A stretch of DNA of 64,000 bases, from NCBI GenBank assembly GCA_947561395.2, contig OX387185.1, positions 31,538,213 through 31,602,212 of the forward strand. The letters are read 5' to 3'. Numbering within the stretch: position 1 is the stretch's first letter; every line of letters begins with the position of its first letter. Under the pieces are notes generated by a model. It was not told where the DNA came from, made no database searches, and saw only the letters and a program-made list of their open reading frames with translations. Below are positions 43,831 to 54,563 of this stretch, piece after piece. The DNA is from Buxus sempervirens. Taxonomy: Eukaryota; Streptophyta; Magnoliopsida; Buxales; Buxaceae. The position numbers and the translations under genes are program-made.

Positions 43831-45212
43831 TACATTGCATGCTTACAAGGTACTCAATGATATCAAAAATACAATTTCAACAATACACTTTGCATTTCAT
43901 GACTCACCTAGGCAACCTATGCCTCAATTCCTGGGAAACATGTGCAATTTGAATTTGGCTTTGGTTTTCTACTCCCAAGGGTCATTTGGAAGGTGTTCTA
44001 AGTGGTAGAATTGTTATCCCACTTCTATAAAAATCTGGAACTTAAACTCTCTCTATAAGGCCTATTTTAGTAAAACGTACCCAAAATCTTTATTATTTGG
44101 AATTTTGAGATAATTCCAGTTGGTACACTTTATAAACACCTAACTCCTACTTATACATTGGTTGGATTCAAATGAAAACATTTTGTAGTTTGATCTGGGC
44201 TAAAATCCAAGTTTTCACAAAAACTGACCAGGACGCTCGAAGGGGCTCTCGAGCTTGCTTCTAGTGGTTGGAAAATAGCTCTCGGGTTCTTCTAGTTCAA
44301 GCAGGTCGCTCGAGCGGCCATGCCCTCAGTCAAAATCTTAACAGGCCGCCCGATACCGCGCTCGAGCGGTAGTTCAGGCGCCTGGGCTTCTCAACAGTTC
44401 ACGAAAATCAGAACTTTGTGGATTTTGCTAGGTTTTGCGATTCTCACTACTTTCTACAATTTTAGGCTCTAAATTGGTTCTAGAATGTGGTTACTTATTT
44501 CCTACAAAACCCCCCAACAAAAATCCCTCCTATTTGCACTAATAAATGTTTTCACATCTCAAACCCTAACTTCCACATTTACATACGAAAATGGCCGAAA
44601 ATTTAAAGATAGGTGAGGGTAATGTTGCTTACCTCTTCTAAGCAAATAAGCAAACCTCCTACCTCCTTTTGCAAGCCACGAGCAGCACCCTTGGTTGCTC
44701 TTCACGAATCTTCAAGCTTCCAAGCCTCCCAACGAAAATGCCCTCTTGGGTTTTCTTCTTCTTTTCTTGCTAACAATCTCTCTTCAAATGGGTTTAAAGT
44801 GAATGGAAATGATGAGGGAGAGAAAATGAGGAGAAGATGAAGAAGAAATGAAAGTGGGAGATAAGAAGGTGAAGAAGGAAAGAGAATGAGGGATGGTTTG
44901 GTCGTATAGGGCTTCCCTTTTGTTTTCCTTCACTTAAGCAAACTTTCCTCTCACAAGACACCAAATTTTACAGTTTTGCCACTCCACCTATTTACACACA
45001 ACCAACACTTAGTCATTCTCCATTTCTAAAATAATTTGCTCAATAACTTAGGGATTTCTCAGATGAAGGAAGGCTTACCTTTATACATCACTGATGAGCC
45101 TAGACTTAACCACTTGGCTGGCTTCAAGTCGAGGCTTCTCCAACCTCACCTACACGACAAGTTACACTGTTTAGAGTGCTAATGGTATGGAAATCTGGGG
45201 TTTCACAATTGA

Positions 45213-45700
45213 CATTGATCTCTTGTTAAAATTTGGAGAAAATGCTGAAACTTGTTTTTCTTATAGAGCACCGTACTAATGCTACAGTTCCTTTAGATTT
45301 TTGTTCCACCGTAATTATCATACGATTAGTTAGGGCTCTTTATAAACCCTTCATGCACAGGAGATGTTTAAGCTTACTTGTGTTTGTACATTTTTCCTGA
45401 ACATACTCTCCCTCTGTGAGAAGCTTTATACCCTTGATAACCTTCCCTTCCAACAGTTACAAACCATTATCGACACTTGCAAACACTTTTTGGTGACTTC
45501 ATTTTCAGCAACGATGACCGTGCTTGCTTTCTGGTGGTTCTGTTCATTGCATTTCACACCACTTCCGAAAACTGTGAACGTTTGCCTTTGCATTATTGTG
45601 AGTCATCGCCGGTGAGTCTTGGGCTTCTAACAATTTTCCTTGCATTTCGCACCAATCTCGGCAATAAAAAGGTTCGCTTTTTCTCATTTCAACACCACTT
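45213..45700. other. Spacer, possibly promoter and leader of unknown origin
   Basis: Holds a TATA-like ctctttataaaccc at about 45338, a C/T-rich leader, and runs to cttattgtaac where hAT-2 inserted. Beyond hAT-2 the sequence continues ...aag|gtaagattt (54334-54341), a good donor site. No protein is recognised. It may be leader sequence of an old LTR element or of a lost gene. Confidence 0.3.
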
Positions 45701-46210
45701 ATTGTAACCAAGGTTTTAAGTTTCGGTGCTACTGGGCGTGCCATCGAACGAATTCACCGAAAAACTGATTTTCCGGTGAATCGCTGTTGAAATTTCGCCA
45801 GAAAATTTTATCCCTATTTTTTGGGTCCAAAATGATAGACTTACAACAAAAATATGTGAAATAATTGCATTTACATGTACAATTGCACTTAAAATTACCA
45901 CAAGTATCTGTTATATACTTCAAAAATCATGCAAACACAATATTACATGTAAATATAATGATCGGGCCCATCGGGGTGATGCTGTGCACTGTGTTCAAAT
46001 CAAGAATGACAAAGAGGATCTAAATTTTAAATTAAACTGAAACAACAATATATAGAGTAAAAAACATACAATCATACCGTCAAATCAGTAATGAAATGAA
46101 TGACGCGGCTCAAACCCTGATCTTTCGCCAATAAAGTGACAATAACGCTTCCATCCCATCCGAAATCTGTACTCTCTCTGATATGAACAGACATGCTGCT
46201 TATAATCCTC

Positions 46211-49200
46211 CTATGTCATGTGAGCCATGATACCATCTGGAGGGAAATCATCATAATAGTAGCAGGGAGCTGGCTCTGGCTATGGTGGTGACGAAGGAGA
46301 CAGCGTAGGATAACCGGGATGCTTGTATAGAGGGGCTACTGCTACAGCTCCAGTAGCAATAGGTACCGGCATAGCATAATAACCGTACGGATATGGGTTC
46401 ACTAGAAAGATCCCAAATGGATCAGATGTCTGCATATGTGCCCCAGGATATCCGTATGATGTACCGTAACTACTACTATCTGATGAATCTACTGGCCCAA
46501 GCTACTAAGGATAGTAGACTGGATAGTGTCCCTGGCTCAGCTGTGGTGGATAGTAAGGATACTGCTCTCCACAAGAACTTGATGATCCTCCAACATCTAA
46601 AGATCCGAAAACTTTGTGCTATGGAAGACGAGTCATCGTGCATCCCTGTATTCTGTCTCTCCTTGCCTTTCCTCCTCTGAAAGAAATATGCCTCACTCTC
46701 ATCACGACCTGTACCTCTGTGGTCAGTATCCTGTGTGGCATGATGGAAAGCCGCCTCTCCAGTAAAGGGGCTCAACACCAGGCCACTGGTGCCAATACCA
46801 CCATAACTACCACTAGTACCACCATCTCCATCATCATCATCTGAAGATCCGGACTCATCCTCCTCATCTGTCTCCTCCTCCGATGATGATGATGAAACAT
46901 GCCTACGGGCTGGGACTGGGGCTGATGTTGTCGCAGTAATGGAGGAAGGAAAACTCTGACGTATCTATCCAGTGAGTCTCTGCTAACCTCCCCCTCTCCT
47001 CTTGCATAGCTGCGTCCACATCAATGCCCAACTCTGCTACAGCATGTGCAATGACTGGGCTAGGACTACCATCAGGCTGATCCATCTCAACACATTTAAC
47101 CCACTCTGAAATTGGATCCTCGTCATCAACTTCATTACTGAATAACACATCCAAAGGATACTTCACAGTCACAGCGGTGGTGTTGTGCTCTATCTCTAAC
47201 TACCTTGTCCTCAGTCTCATGTTATAATGGCAGAAGACCAACTTCGGTAACCTCTGATAAGCTAGCCGGTTCCTCTGCTTCGTGTGTATGAGTGCAAACG
47301 TACTCCAATTGCACTCACAAGCAGAGGAGGATGCTATCTGAGCCAATATTCGACATGCTAGCTTCCTAAGTGTGGGGGCACTTGTGCATATCGCCCGCCA
47401 TTCACCTGGATTTACAAATAGAAAATATTAACATTTATTTAGAAATTAGAAATTTAAAATATTAATATTCATAATCCCTTGTCACTTACACGGCATCATT
47501 GTGTCCCTCGATGCAATTGCCGTAGTCAACCCGAACAAGCCCATCGCATCTCTTAATTGTATCAGCTGGTAGTGGAATAATTTGAAAGGGTCAGTACTTA
47601 ATATAACTATTAAGAAGAAGTGATATCCATAACATAAGTCAAGTTAAATGCCACGGCCCCTACCTTGTTTCCAAATTCCCCAACTGATTTTGAATGGGGG
47701 TCTAATTTCATGAAAACCTCGTGGACACAAGCGCAGAGGTCGCTGTGTGTGCCAAGATTATCCTTATAATGATATTTTGGATTCAAATAATACGTTACAT
47801 TGACAATTACAAGAAAAAACATTAGTACAATAATTAAAATATAATTATAAACATCATTGAACATAAATGATTCAAATAAAATTATAATTATACTTGTTGT
47901 ATGCAAAGGATGACCTAGCGACTTAAACCATCTATCGTTAACAATCTTGAGTACCCACTGATATGATTTGGATGCTGCAGCCTTAATCTGAGCTTTCATC
48001 ACCGCCATACACTTATAAATGGATCCTACTGTAGGATAGGAATCTGTATCAAGTATCCTTAGTATACGGTATATGGGCTGCAGTATATTAATTAACTCTC
48101 GCACAGGACAACACAATGTCCTCAACTTTCCTCCATGTATCTTTGCGACTTTGAGCACATCCCGTCCAATCCTCACTGGTAAATAGAGATCTCAATCCCT
48201 GCCTGTGGCTCATAATACTCTCCAATGCAATATAGTTCGTGCCGAATTTGGTAATCCTCGACCGAACTATGTCACCACCACATCTCTCTCATCTTCACTA
48301 GTACATAATTATGGTTGTACACAAATGTGGTGAGTGCTCGTACATCCCTCAATGTCGTCAGCACCTGGCTTCTCTTGCCAATCTCTTTTAGCATAAAGTC
48401 AGTGCAATGTGCAGCACAAGGCGCCCAATACAGGTTATACCGCTCCTCTAATGTCTCGCCGGCTTTCTTGAATGCACTAGCAATGTCTGTCATAATCTGA
48501 ACCACGTTCTCAGGGCCAACCTCCTCTATCACCCTCTCCAATAAGCCAGTAATATAAGGCGCATCCTTGATATTGTGTGATGTGTCAACAGATCTCAATA
48601 ACACTGCCCTGCTTCTACAATACACCATGAAATTGATGATGGACAGTTTAGTAGGACCTGTCCATCAATCACACATGATGGTAACTTAAAACTGCTGCCA
48701 ATGGGATCGTAGGGATGCAATAAACTCTCTCATCTCTGCCTCCTCCTGATCCAAGTACGTACCCATAATCTCCCGTGGCATAGGAGGCAAGACTCCCTAA
48801 CCCGACTCCTGGATAACATCAACCATGTTCTTGAAATTGGGGCTCCCTGCTGCATTTGCTAGAATGTGATTGAAGATAAAAAAATTTGGATATGAACTTT
48901 CCCATCTTCTCCCTGACATTGCCCTTGCTCCACACATCCTTCAATCTTTTCTGCCTACCATCAGATGAACGCCACATACTCGGCTACATAGGATAATCGG
49001 GCATCCTGGTGCTCTGAGAACGAGTGAGCCCAGGTCCAGCCCCAACCCCATGTGTAGGAGTATCAAAATCAGCTGCATCTGCATCTCCTCTAGAGGTACC
49101 ACCCCTGTGAAATCTGTACCTCCCAGTCTCTCTCCTTTCAAACTCAGATTGCACAGATGCTCGTACTGAGGCTTTGAATACTGTCCTCTTTGCCTCTGTC

Positions 49201-49580
49201 ACCATATCGTCTGGGTACACGGTGTCATCATAATCATCATCATCAGGCACTGACGGTCGGAAAGGCTCTGCCAATCTACGTCTAACCTCCTCCCATGCGT
49301 GCCTCTTCCTCTCCCTAGATGCACTCCCTGACTCTAAGTGCTCTTTTATCTGCCTTTTAACCTCTGGAGGGACTTGAGGACAGTTGGCCATGTTTTTGTA
49401 GCCGTGCGCCAAATGCTGCTTCAACCGTGATACCCCACCACCCTTTATGACTTGGTGGCAATAGTTGCAGACTGTCTTATTTCTGTCTCCTTCGTATCTC
49501 GTGCCATAGGCCCAGCCAATATCCTACCTCCTGCCACCATCTTTGCCCCCACCACTACCACTACCACTGCCAGAGGCCAT
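46211..49580 (-). pseudogene. hAT-2 transposase (BED finger, DUF659-type core, hAT dimerisation)
   Basis: Starts ATG 49580-49578 (MASGSGSGSGGGKDGG) and ends near TAG 46213-46211. Domains in order: BED finger (VCNYCHQVIKGGGVSRLKQH, C at NMANC); linker with acidic DDDDYDD; DUF659-like core (FMVYCRSRAVLLRSVDTS, PENVVQIMTDIASAF, YWAPCAAHCTDFMLKEIGK); dimerisation block (SSACECNWSTFALIHTKQRN); a Ser/Glu/Asp-rich tail. An intron with GTAAGT...CCAG borders lies at 47489-47406. Broken by an early stop at codon 19 (49526-49524) and several later stops and frameshifts, for example after PDYPM near 48984. A dead copy. Confidence 0.85.
47406..47489 (-). other. Intron in the hAT-2 transposase gene
   Basis: 84 bases, donor CCGT|GTAAGTGAC at 47489 and acceptor ATCCAG|GTGAATGG at 47406, AT-rich between. 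Joining the exons keeps frame across ...SRDTMMP and EWRAICTSAPTLRKL, a position within the hAT C-terminal region. Confidence 0.75.
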
Positions 49581-49760
49581 ATTGTCTATCTGTCTCTAAC
49601 AGGCTAACCAAGAAGCGCTACACAGTGCACACTAGAATCCGAACCCCTGCACAGTAATAGAGCACAATAAAAAATTATGAATATTAATCCACATTCCACA
49701 ATATTAACATTACCAACTAATTATAATTTCTTATTTATAATTACCAACTAATTATAACCA

Positions 49761-51760
49761 GTGTTGATTGTGCCATCCATGGATGAGGCATTTGCAGTAT
49801 ATTGTGATGCTTCTAGGATAGGCTTGGGATGTGTATTGATGCAGCAGGGCAGAGTTATAGCATATGCTTCGAGATTGTTGAGGCCGCATGAGAAGAACTA
49901 CCCTACCCACGATCTAGAGCTAGCAGCCATAGTCTTTGCACTGAAGCTATGGAGGCATTACCTTTATGGGGTAGAGTTTGAGATCTTTTCTGATCATAAG
50001 AGCTTGAGATATCTGTTTTCACAGAGAGACTTGAATATGAGGCAGCGAAGGTGGATGGATCTGCTAAAGGATTTCAAGTTCACTTTGCAATACCACCCTG
50101 GTAAAGCAAACGTAGTGGCGGATGCCTTGAGTAGAAAAAGTGCAGTTGATGATCAGGTAGCTACTTTAGCAGCTTTCATGATGAGCCAGTGTAGATTGAT
50201 TGATTCAATCAGATATTGGCAGGGAGAGTTTAGCATGCCACAGGATGGAGTGATTCGAGTTGCTCGTGTTCAGATTGAACCAGATTTGGTTCAGTTGATT
50301 CGGGAGAAACAATTGATTGATCCACAGTTGATTCAGACTAAGGAGATGATGAGTAGAGGATCTGAGGAAGCTGTAGACTTTTCAGATAGAGACGGGCTAT
50401 TGAGATATAGAGGTCGTATTTGTGTTCCATCTGATGAGGAGATTAAGGGGAAGATATTATCAAAGGGGCATAGATCGAGGTACGCAGTTCACCCAGGGAG
50501 TACGAAGATGTACAAAAATTTGAAAGAAATCTATTGGTGGTCAGGAATGAAGAGAGAGATTGCAGAGTATGTGGCAAACTGTTTGATATGCCAGCAAGTG
50601 AAGGCTGAACATCGGAAACCACCTGGTTTACTTCAGTCACTTCCTATTCCAGAGTGGAAGTGGGAGCATGTGACTATGGATTTTGTATCTGGGTTACCAT
50701 TGACAGCAAAGAAAGAAGATGCTATTTGGGTTGTCGTGGACAGACTGACTAAGTCCGCACATTTCTTGCCTATGAGCACTACGCAGCCGTTGAAGTCCTT
50801 AGCTAAGTTATATGTCAAGGAGATAGTGAGACTTCATGGAGTGCCAATTTCTATAGTGTCTGACAGAGATGCATGTTTCACAGCACGCTTTTGGCTTGCA
50901 TTTCAGGCAGCTTTAGGAACTAAGCTTAATTTCAGCACTAGCTATCATCCTCAGACAGATGGACAGTCTGAGCGTACCATTCAGACGTTGGAAGATATGC
51001 TGAGATGTTGTGTTATGGATTGGGGAGGCAGTTGGAATCAACACCTACCATTGGTGGAGTTTGCCTATAATAACAGCTATCAGGCGAGTATTCAGATGGC
51101 ACCATTTGAGGCACTTTATGGCAGACCGTGTAGATCCCCAGTGTGCTGGGTGGAAGTTGGAGAAAGACAACTCATTGGGCCGCAGATTGTACAGGATAGC
51201 ATTGAGTAGGTGAATCAGATTAGGCGGAACATGCTTACAGCCCAGAGTCGTCAGAAGAGCTATGTAGATACCAGAAGAAGAGACTTACATTTTGAAGTTG
51301 GTGATTGGGTATTTCTGAAGATATCACCATCTCGTGGAATTAAGAGATTTGGAAAGAAAGGCAAGTTGGCTCCAAGATATATAGGTCCGTTTGAGATTAA
51401 GGGTATAGTGGGCCATTAGCATACAGATTGGCTTTACCTACACAGCTGGAAGGAGTTCATGACGTATTCCATGTTTCTATGTTAAGGAAGTACGTGCATG
51501 ACCCTACTCATATCATTCAGCACGAGCCGATAGTAGTGCGAGGGGACTTGACTTATGAGGAGCATCCAGTTGAGATTCTGGACAGGAAGGAGCAGGTTCT
51601 TCGTACTAAGGTGATTCCACTTGTGAAAGTACTTTGGCAGAATCACACAACTGAGGAAGCTACTTGGGAATTGGAATCGGAAATGCAGATAAAGTATCCC
51701 GACCTATTTCTGGAACCACAAGGTAAATTTCGAGGACGAAATTTTTCTTTTAGGAGGGGA
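49761..51760 (+). pseudogene. RNase H, integrase and chromodomain region of C6
   Basis: RNase [58 protein letters not shown]. Integrase: HHCC finger ([11 protein letters not shown] ... [11 protein letters not shown]), then core [20 protein letters not shown] and the Glu in [11 protein letters not shown] (D, D, E). A C-terminal chromodomain-like block (HPVEILDRKEQ ... VLWQNHTTEEATWELE) places it among chromoviruses, which use this domain to target chromatin. It is a fossil with a few breaks. Confidence 0.88.
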
Positions 51761-51763
51761 GGA

Positions 51764-54087
51764 TGTAAAACCCCGAATTTTCTTTAAATAATAAATTAAA
51801 TTAGTAAATAATATTATTGAGATTTATGATTGATGGAAATATTTTATTATTGTAGGGGGTGATCAATTTAGCGGAGATCCAGAATTAGACGCAGATCTGA
51901 CCGTCCGATAATGAGATATCGAGGTTTGTATTCTAATTGGGCAGAGTGTATAGGAGAGTTTGCATGGGAGATACATGGGATCAAGAAGTATATATATGTA
52001 TAAAATAACCTAAGTATTGTCGTTCGTATTGAATAGCCGCACGCGAACAAGCCGAAGCCGAGAAGAAAAGAAGAAGAAGAATAAGGGAGGAAGACCAGGG
52101 TTTATCTTGCTCTAAGAGTTGTTTTGCAATCGTAGAGAGGTTGGAGTGTTGCTGTTTAGAAGAGAAGAAGAGGAACGCACGTATCAGAGGTAGGTGACAT
52201 CGTTTTGATTTCAAAATTTTGATTTACCTTCGTTTAATCGCAAACGCATGTTTCTATTATATGTAATGGTGTATTTAGTTAGATAAGCATGTTATAAATA
52301 CATTAGAATGAGTTTAGACGAGAAAATTTATGATTTAGAACTGTTGTTGTTCGATTTTGTATGACCGCCGACCTCGACTGTACTCGGCGATCATCGGCGC
52401 TAGTTATAAAATTTGAGGATGCCGGAGACCGTGAGACGACGGACCGTAGGCACTCGAAATTGAACTACCGCTAACTAGGGACCGCCAGGGCGATCCTGAG
52501 CGATCCTCGGCGCTCTAAGCAGAAATTGCAGATTTTCATAATTTCGAACCTAATTCAACTCTAAACTATTTTTAGACAATTTTAAGGAGTAATTAAGGTG
52601 TTTTAAGACAAAAATAAACTATCTAATTCCCTGTTTTACAGAAAAATAAATTAGGGAGGTATTTAGGACATTAGTTGCCAAGTTTTAAAGGTAATTGAGA
52701 AATATGATTTTGGAAAAGCCTAACTACCATTTGATTATCAAAACACCTCTAAATGGCATTATAAATCAGAATACATTATAAAGAGAATTCAGAATTCAGA
52801 TGAACGAATATTGAAGTAAAGGTACAGATATAACCATTATATGCCGCTAGGCACCAACCCTTATAGAAATATGATACTTTAGGGAATTTTGGAGTCTAGT
52901 GGTCATAGCTGGTTATGGATCCATAGTCGTGGCTAGATAGCTGAGGGATATGTCATTTGGGTTGAGTTACTCCTATATGCGACGCGCTTCCTTTGCAAGT
53001 TAGTTTGTCTGGGAAGGTCCTATGTCTGGAGGGACACCCCGGTGAGCCGCTGGTGATTCCCTGTACATGTGGATAAGCGACCATCTCCATGCATTGATTC
53101 TGGTGCTGCATGCTGGTGGTACATGCCAACTCTGATGGGTACATGTGCAATAAGTCAGTGACTACGGCTCTTGTCTAAGCTGCGCTCATGGGACTTGAGT
53201 ATCATTAGTAGCATTGCTCCTAAGTCGCACGGTGGTATAGCAATTGGTTGAGAATCATCTCAAAAGGTTTATCTATCTTTGTGAGTCCTACAATGACACT
53301 AAAATCACAACACTTGGTATTATTATTGTATACATGCGGGAGGCATGTGATTGAGATATTGATCGGATGTAACTGTTTAGTACATCCTGGCAAAATGTGA
53401 ATTATGTTACTGATTTGGCTATTGGATTCTTATATTAAAACTTGCTGAAATCCATTTCTAGAACTGTTTATCAACTGTTTTGTGTTCACGAATGATATAA
53501 ATGATTATGCGAGCCTGATTAGTCGATGTTGCTTAATCGTGCATGAACTGTTACTTTACTTATATTAACTGTTTACTCATGCATGTGTTACCTACTGGGA
53601 TATTCGTATCTCACCCTACTTTTATTCCATTTTTCAGCTGATACGCGAGAGGGGGATCTCTTAGACTTCCAGGGAGAGTTAGCTGAGTATTCACCGGAGG
53701 ATTACTATTATCCAGATCTTGTCTGAGGTGGATTAATGCTATAGACTTAGTAATTTTGATCAGACTATTATTATTCATTGGGTTTGATGTATTTGAGAGA
53801 TAAGAGAGATAGTGCCCAGTTTATTTTACCAGACTTTGATGTTACTGACTGATGGTCAAGCTTTATGTTTAGTTGAGGATTTTGACTACACTTCCGCACA
53901 TACTTATTTCCGCAACTCTGATAGTATAATAAAGTGAATGGATTTTGATTCTTTGGTCTGATACGTTATTGATGTTCTATTTGATATGGGCTAGTAACAC
54001 CTCGGATTTGGTTGTTGAACTAAATTCGGGTTGTTACAGTAGCGAACCGGGTGCCGGTTTGCACTGACCCGGGTTCGGGGGGTTACA
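51764..54087 (+). repeat. 3' LTR of C6
   Basis: 2324 bp, TGTAAAACCCCGAATTTTC...GGGGGGTTACA, starting right after the polypurine tract. TATA-like tatatatatgtataaaa near 51989, donor GAG|GTAGGTG near 52188, CpG-rich words at 52360-52510 (gccgacctcgac, ctcggcgatcatcggcgc), the conserved tggatccatag (52917), and the module at 53581-53726. Confidence 0.87.
53581..53726 (+). other. LTR module in C6: stem-loop, acceptor, small E-D-Y-Y-Y frame
   Basis: Stem TGGGATA-TTCG-TATCTCA at 53596-53613 (with one G-U pair), acceptor tttttcag ending 53637, then a 28-codon open frame DTREGDLLDFQGELAEY... ending PEDYYYPDLV at TGA 53724-53726. Confidence 0.62.
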
Positions 54088-54331
54088 AAACCCCTGGTAT
54101 AGGCATGTTCGTCGTCTCCTTGAAAACCCCCTTCGTCGGTCGATTTGGGCGAAATTTCTTTTAAAGTCACTCGCACACGTGTTTTGAACTTTAAAAAAAA
54201 ATCACTGAAACCCAGTGAAATTTTGCTGGTTTTGATGAAATTTCAAAACAAATCGCCAGTGAAACTCCCCTATCAAAACGCATCGCCGGGGCAAAAAAAT
54301 CGAAATTTCAACTTAAAACCTTGATTGTAAC

Positions 54332-54563
54332 AAGGTAAGATTTTTCTTTCCCATTTCTAACCCATTTGCAATTTATGTGAGAAACATTTCCATGCCATGA
54401 TTTCAATGTTCTTCTCTTCTCATATACACGAAAAAGGAATATTGTTATCTATTGTAGCCCATAATATGCTTTTCCATTTTGTTCCACCTATTGCCTTTTC
54501 TTTTTGCCCTAATGCCATGATTCTGAGCAACACGTTATTTCCCTAATACACTCTATTTGCAGC
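54332..54563. other. Short spacer between two hAT elements
   Basis: Begins with a donor-like aag|gtaagattt and is otherwise T-rich, with no recognised coding sequence. It is the continuation of 45213-45700 across hAT-2. Confidence 0.4.

Larger units (their letters stand above)
37657..45207 (-). mobile_element. Solo LTR C4 (minus) with C5 and A3 nested inside
   Basis: Minus-strand unit TGTGAAACCCCAGATTTCC...GGGTTTTGACA, perfect duplication ATTGA (37652-37656 and 45208-45212). Own length about 2.77 kb without C5. It contains CTCGAGCG words (44230-44400), repeats of GGGC-CAAT-GCCC (43550-43830), repeats of a gaggtgaac/ttcactaccccc unit on both sides of C5, donor-like sites, and the stem-loop/acceptor/small-frame module at 38103-37967. 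Confidence 0.88.
49757..54087 (+). mobile_element. Ty3 chromovirus C6, 3' part
   Basis: Parts seen: RNase H, integrase, chromodomain, polypurine tract (taggaggggagga, 51751-51763) and one LTR (51764-54087). The 5' parts are not seen here. It lies inside hAT-2 and is therefore younger than hAT-2. No target duplication was recognised. The LTR is related to C5. A broken fossil. Confidence 0.85.
45709..54323 (-). mobile_element. hAT DNA transposon hAT-2, holding chromovirus C6
   Basis: 8615 bp including C6. Terminal inverted repeats CAAGGTTTTAAGTT (45709-45722 and the complement ending 54323) and perfect 8-bp duplication ATTGTAAC (45701-45708 and 54324-54331). Subterminal gaaatttcgcc words on both sides. 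The transposase gene is on the minus strand, and C6 lies in its 5' non-coding part. Its own length is about 4.3 kb once C6 is subtracted. Confidence 0.93.

Noticed and set aside
45364-45615. 83-codon frame MFKLTCVCTFFL... as a host gene
   Set aside because: Hydrophobic, no motif, no support beyond a nearby TATA-like box.
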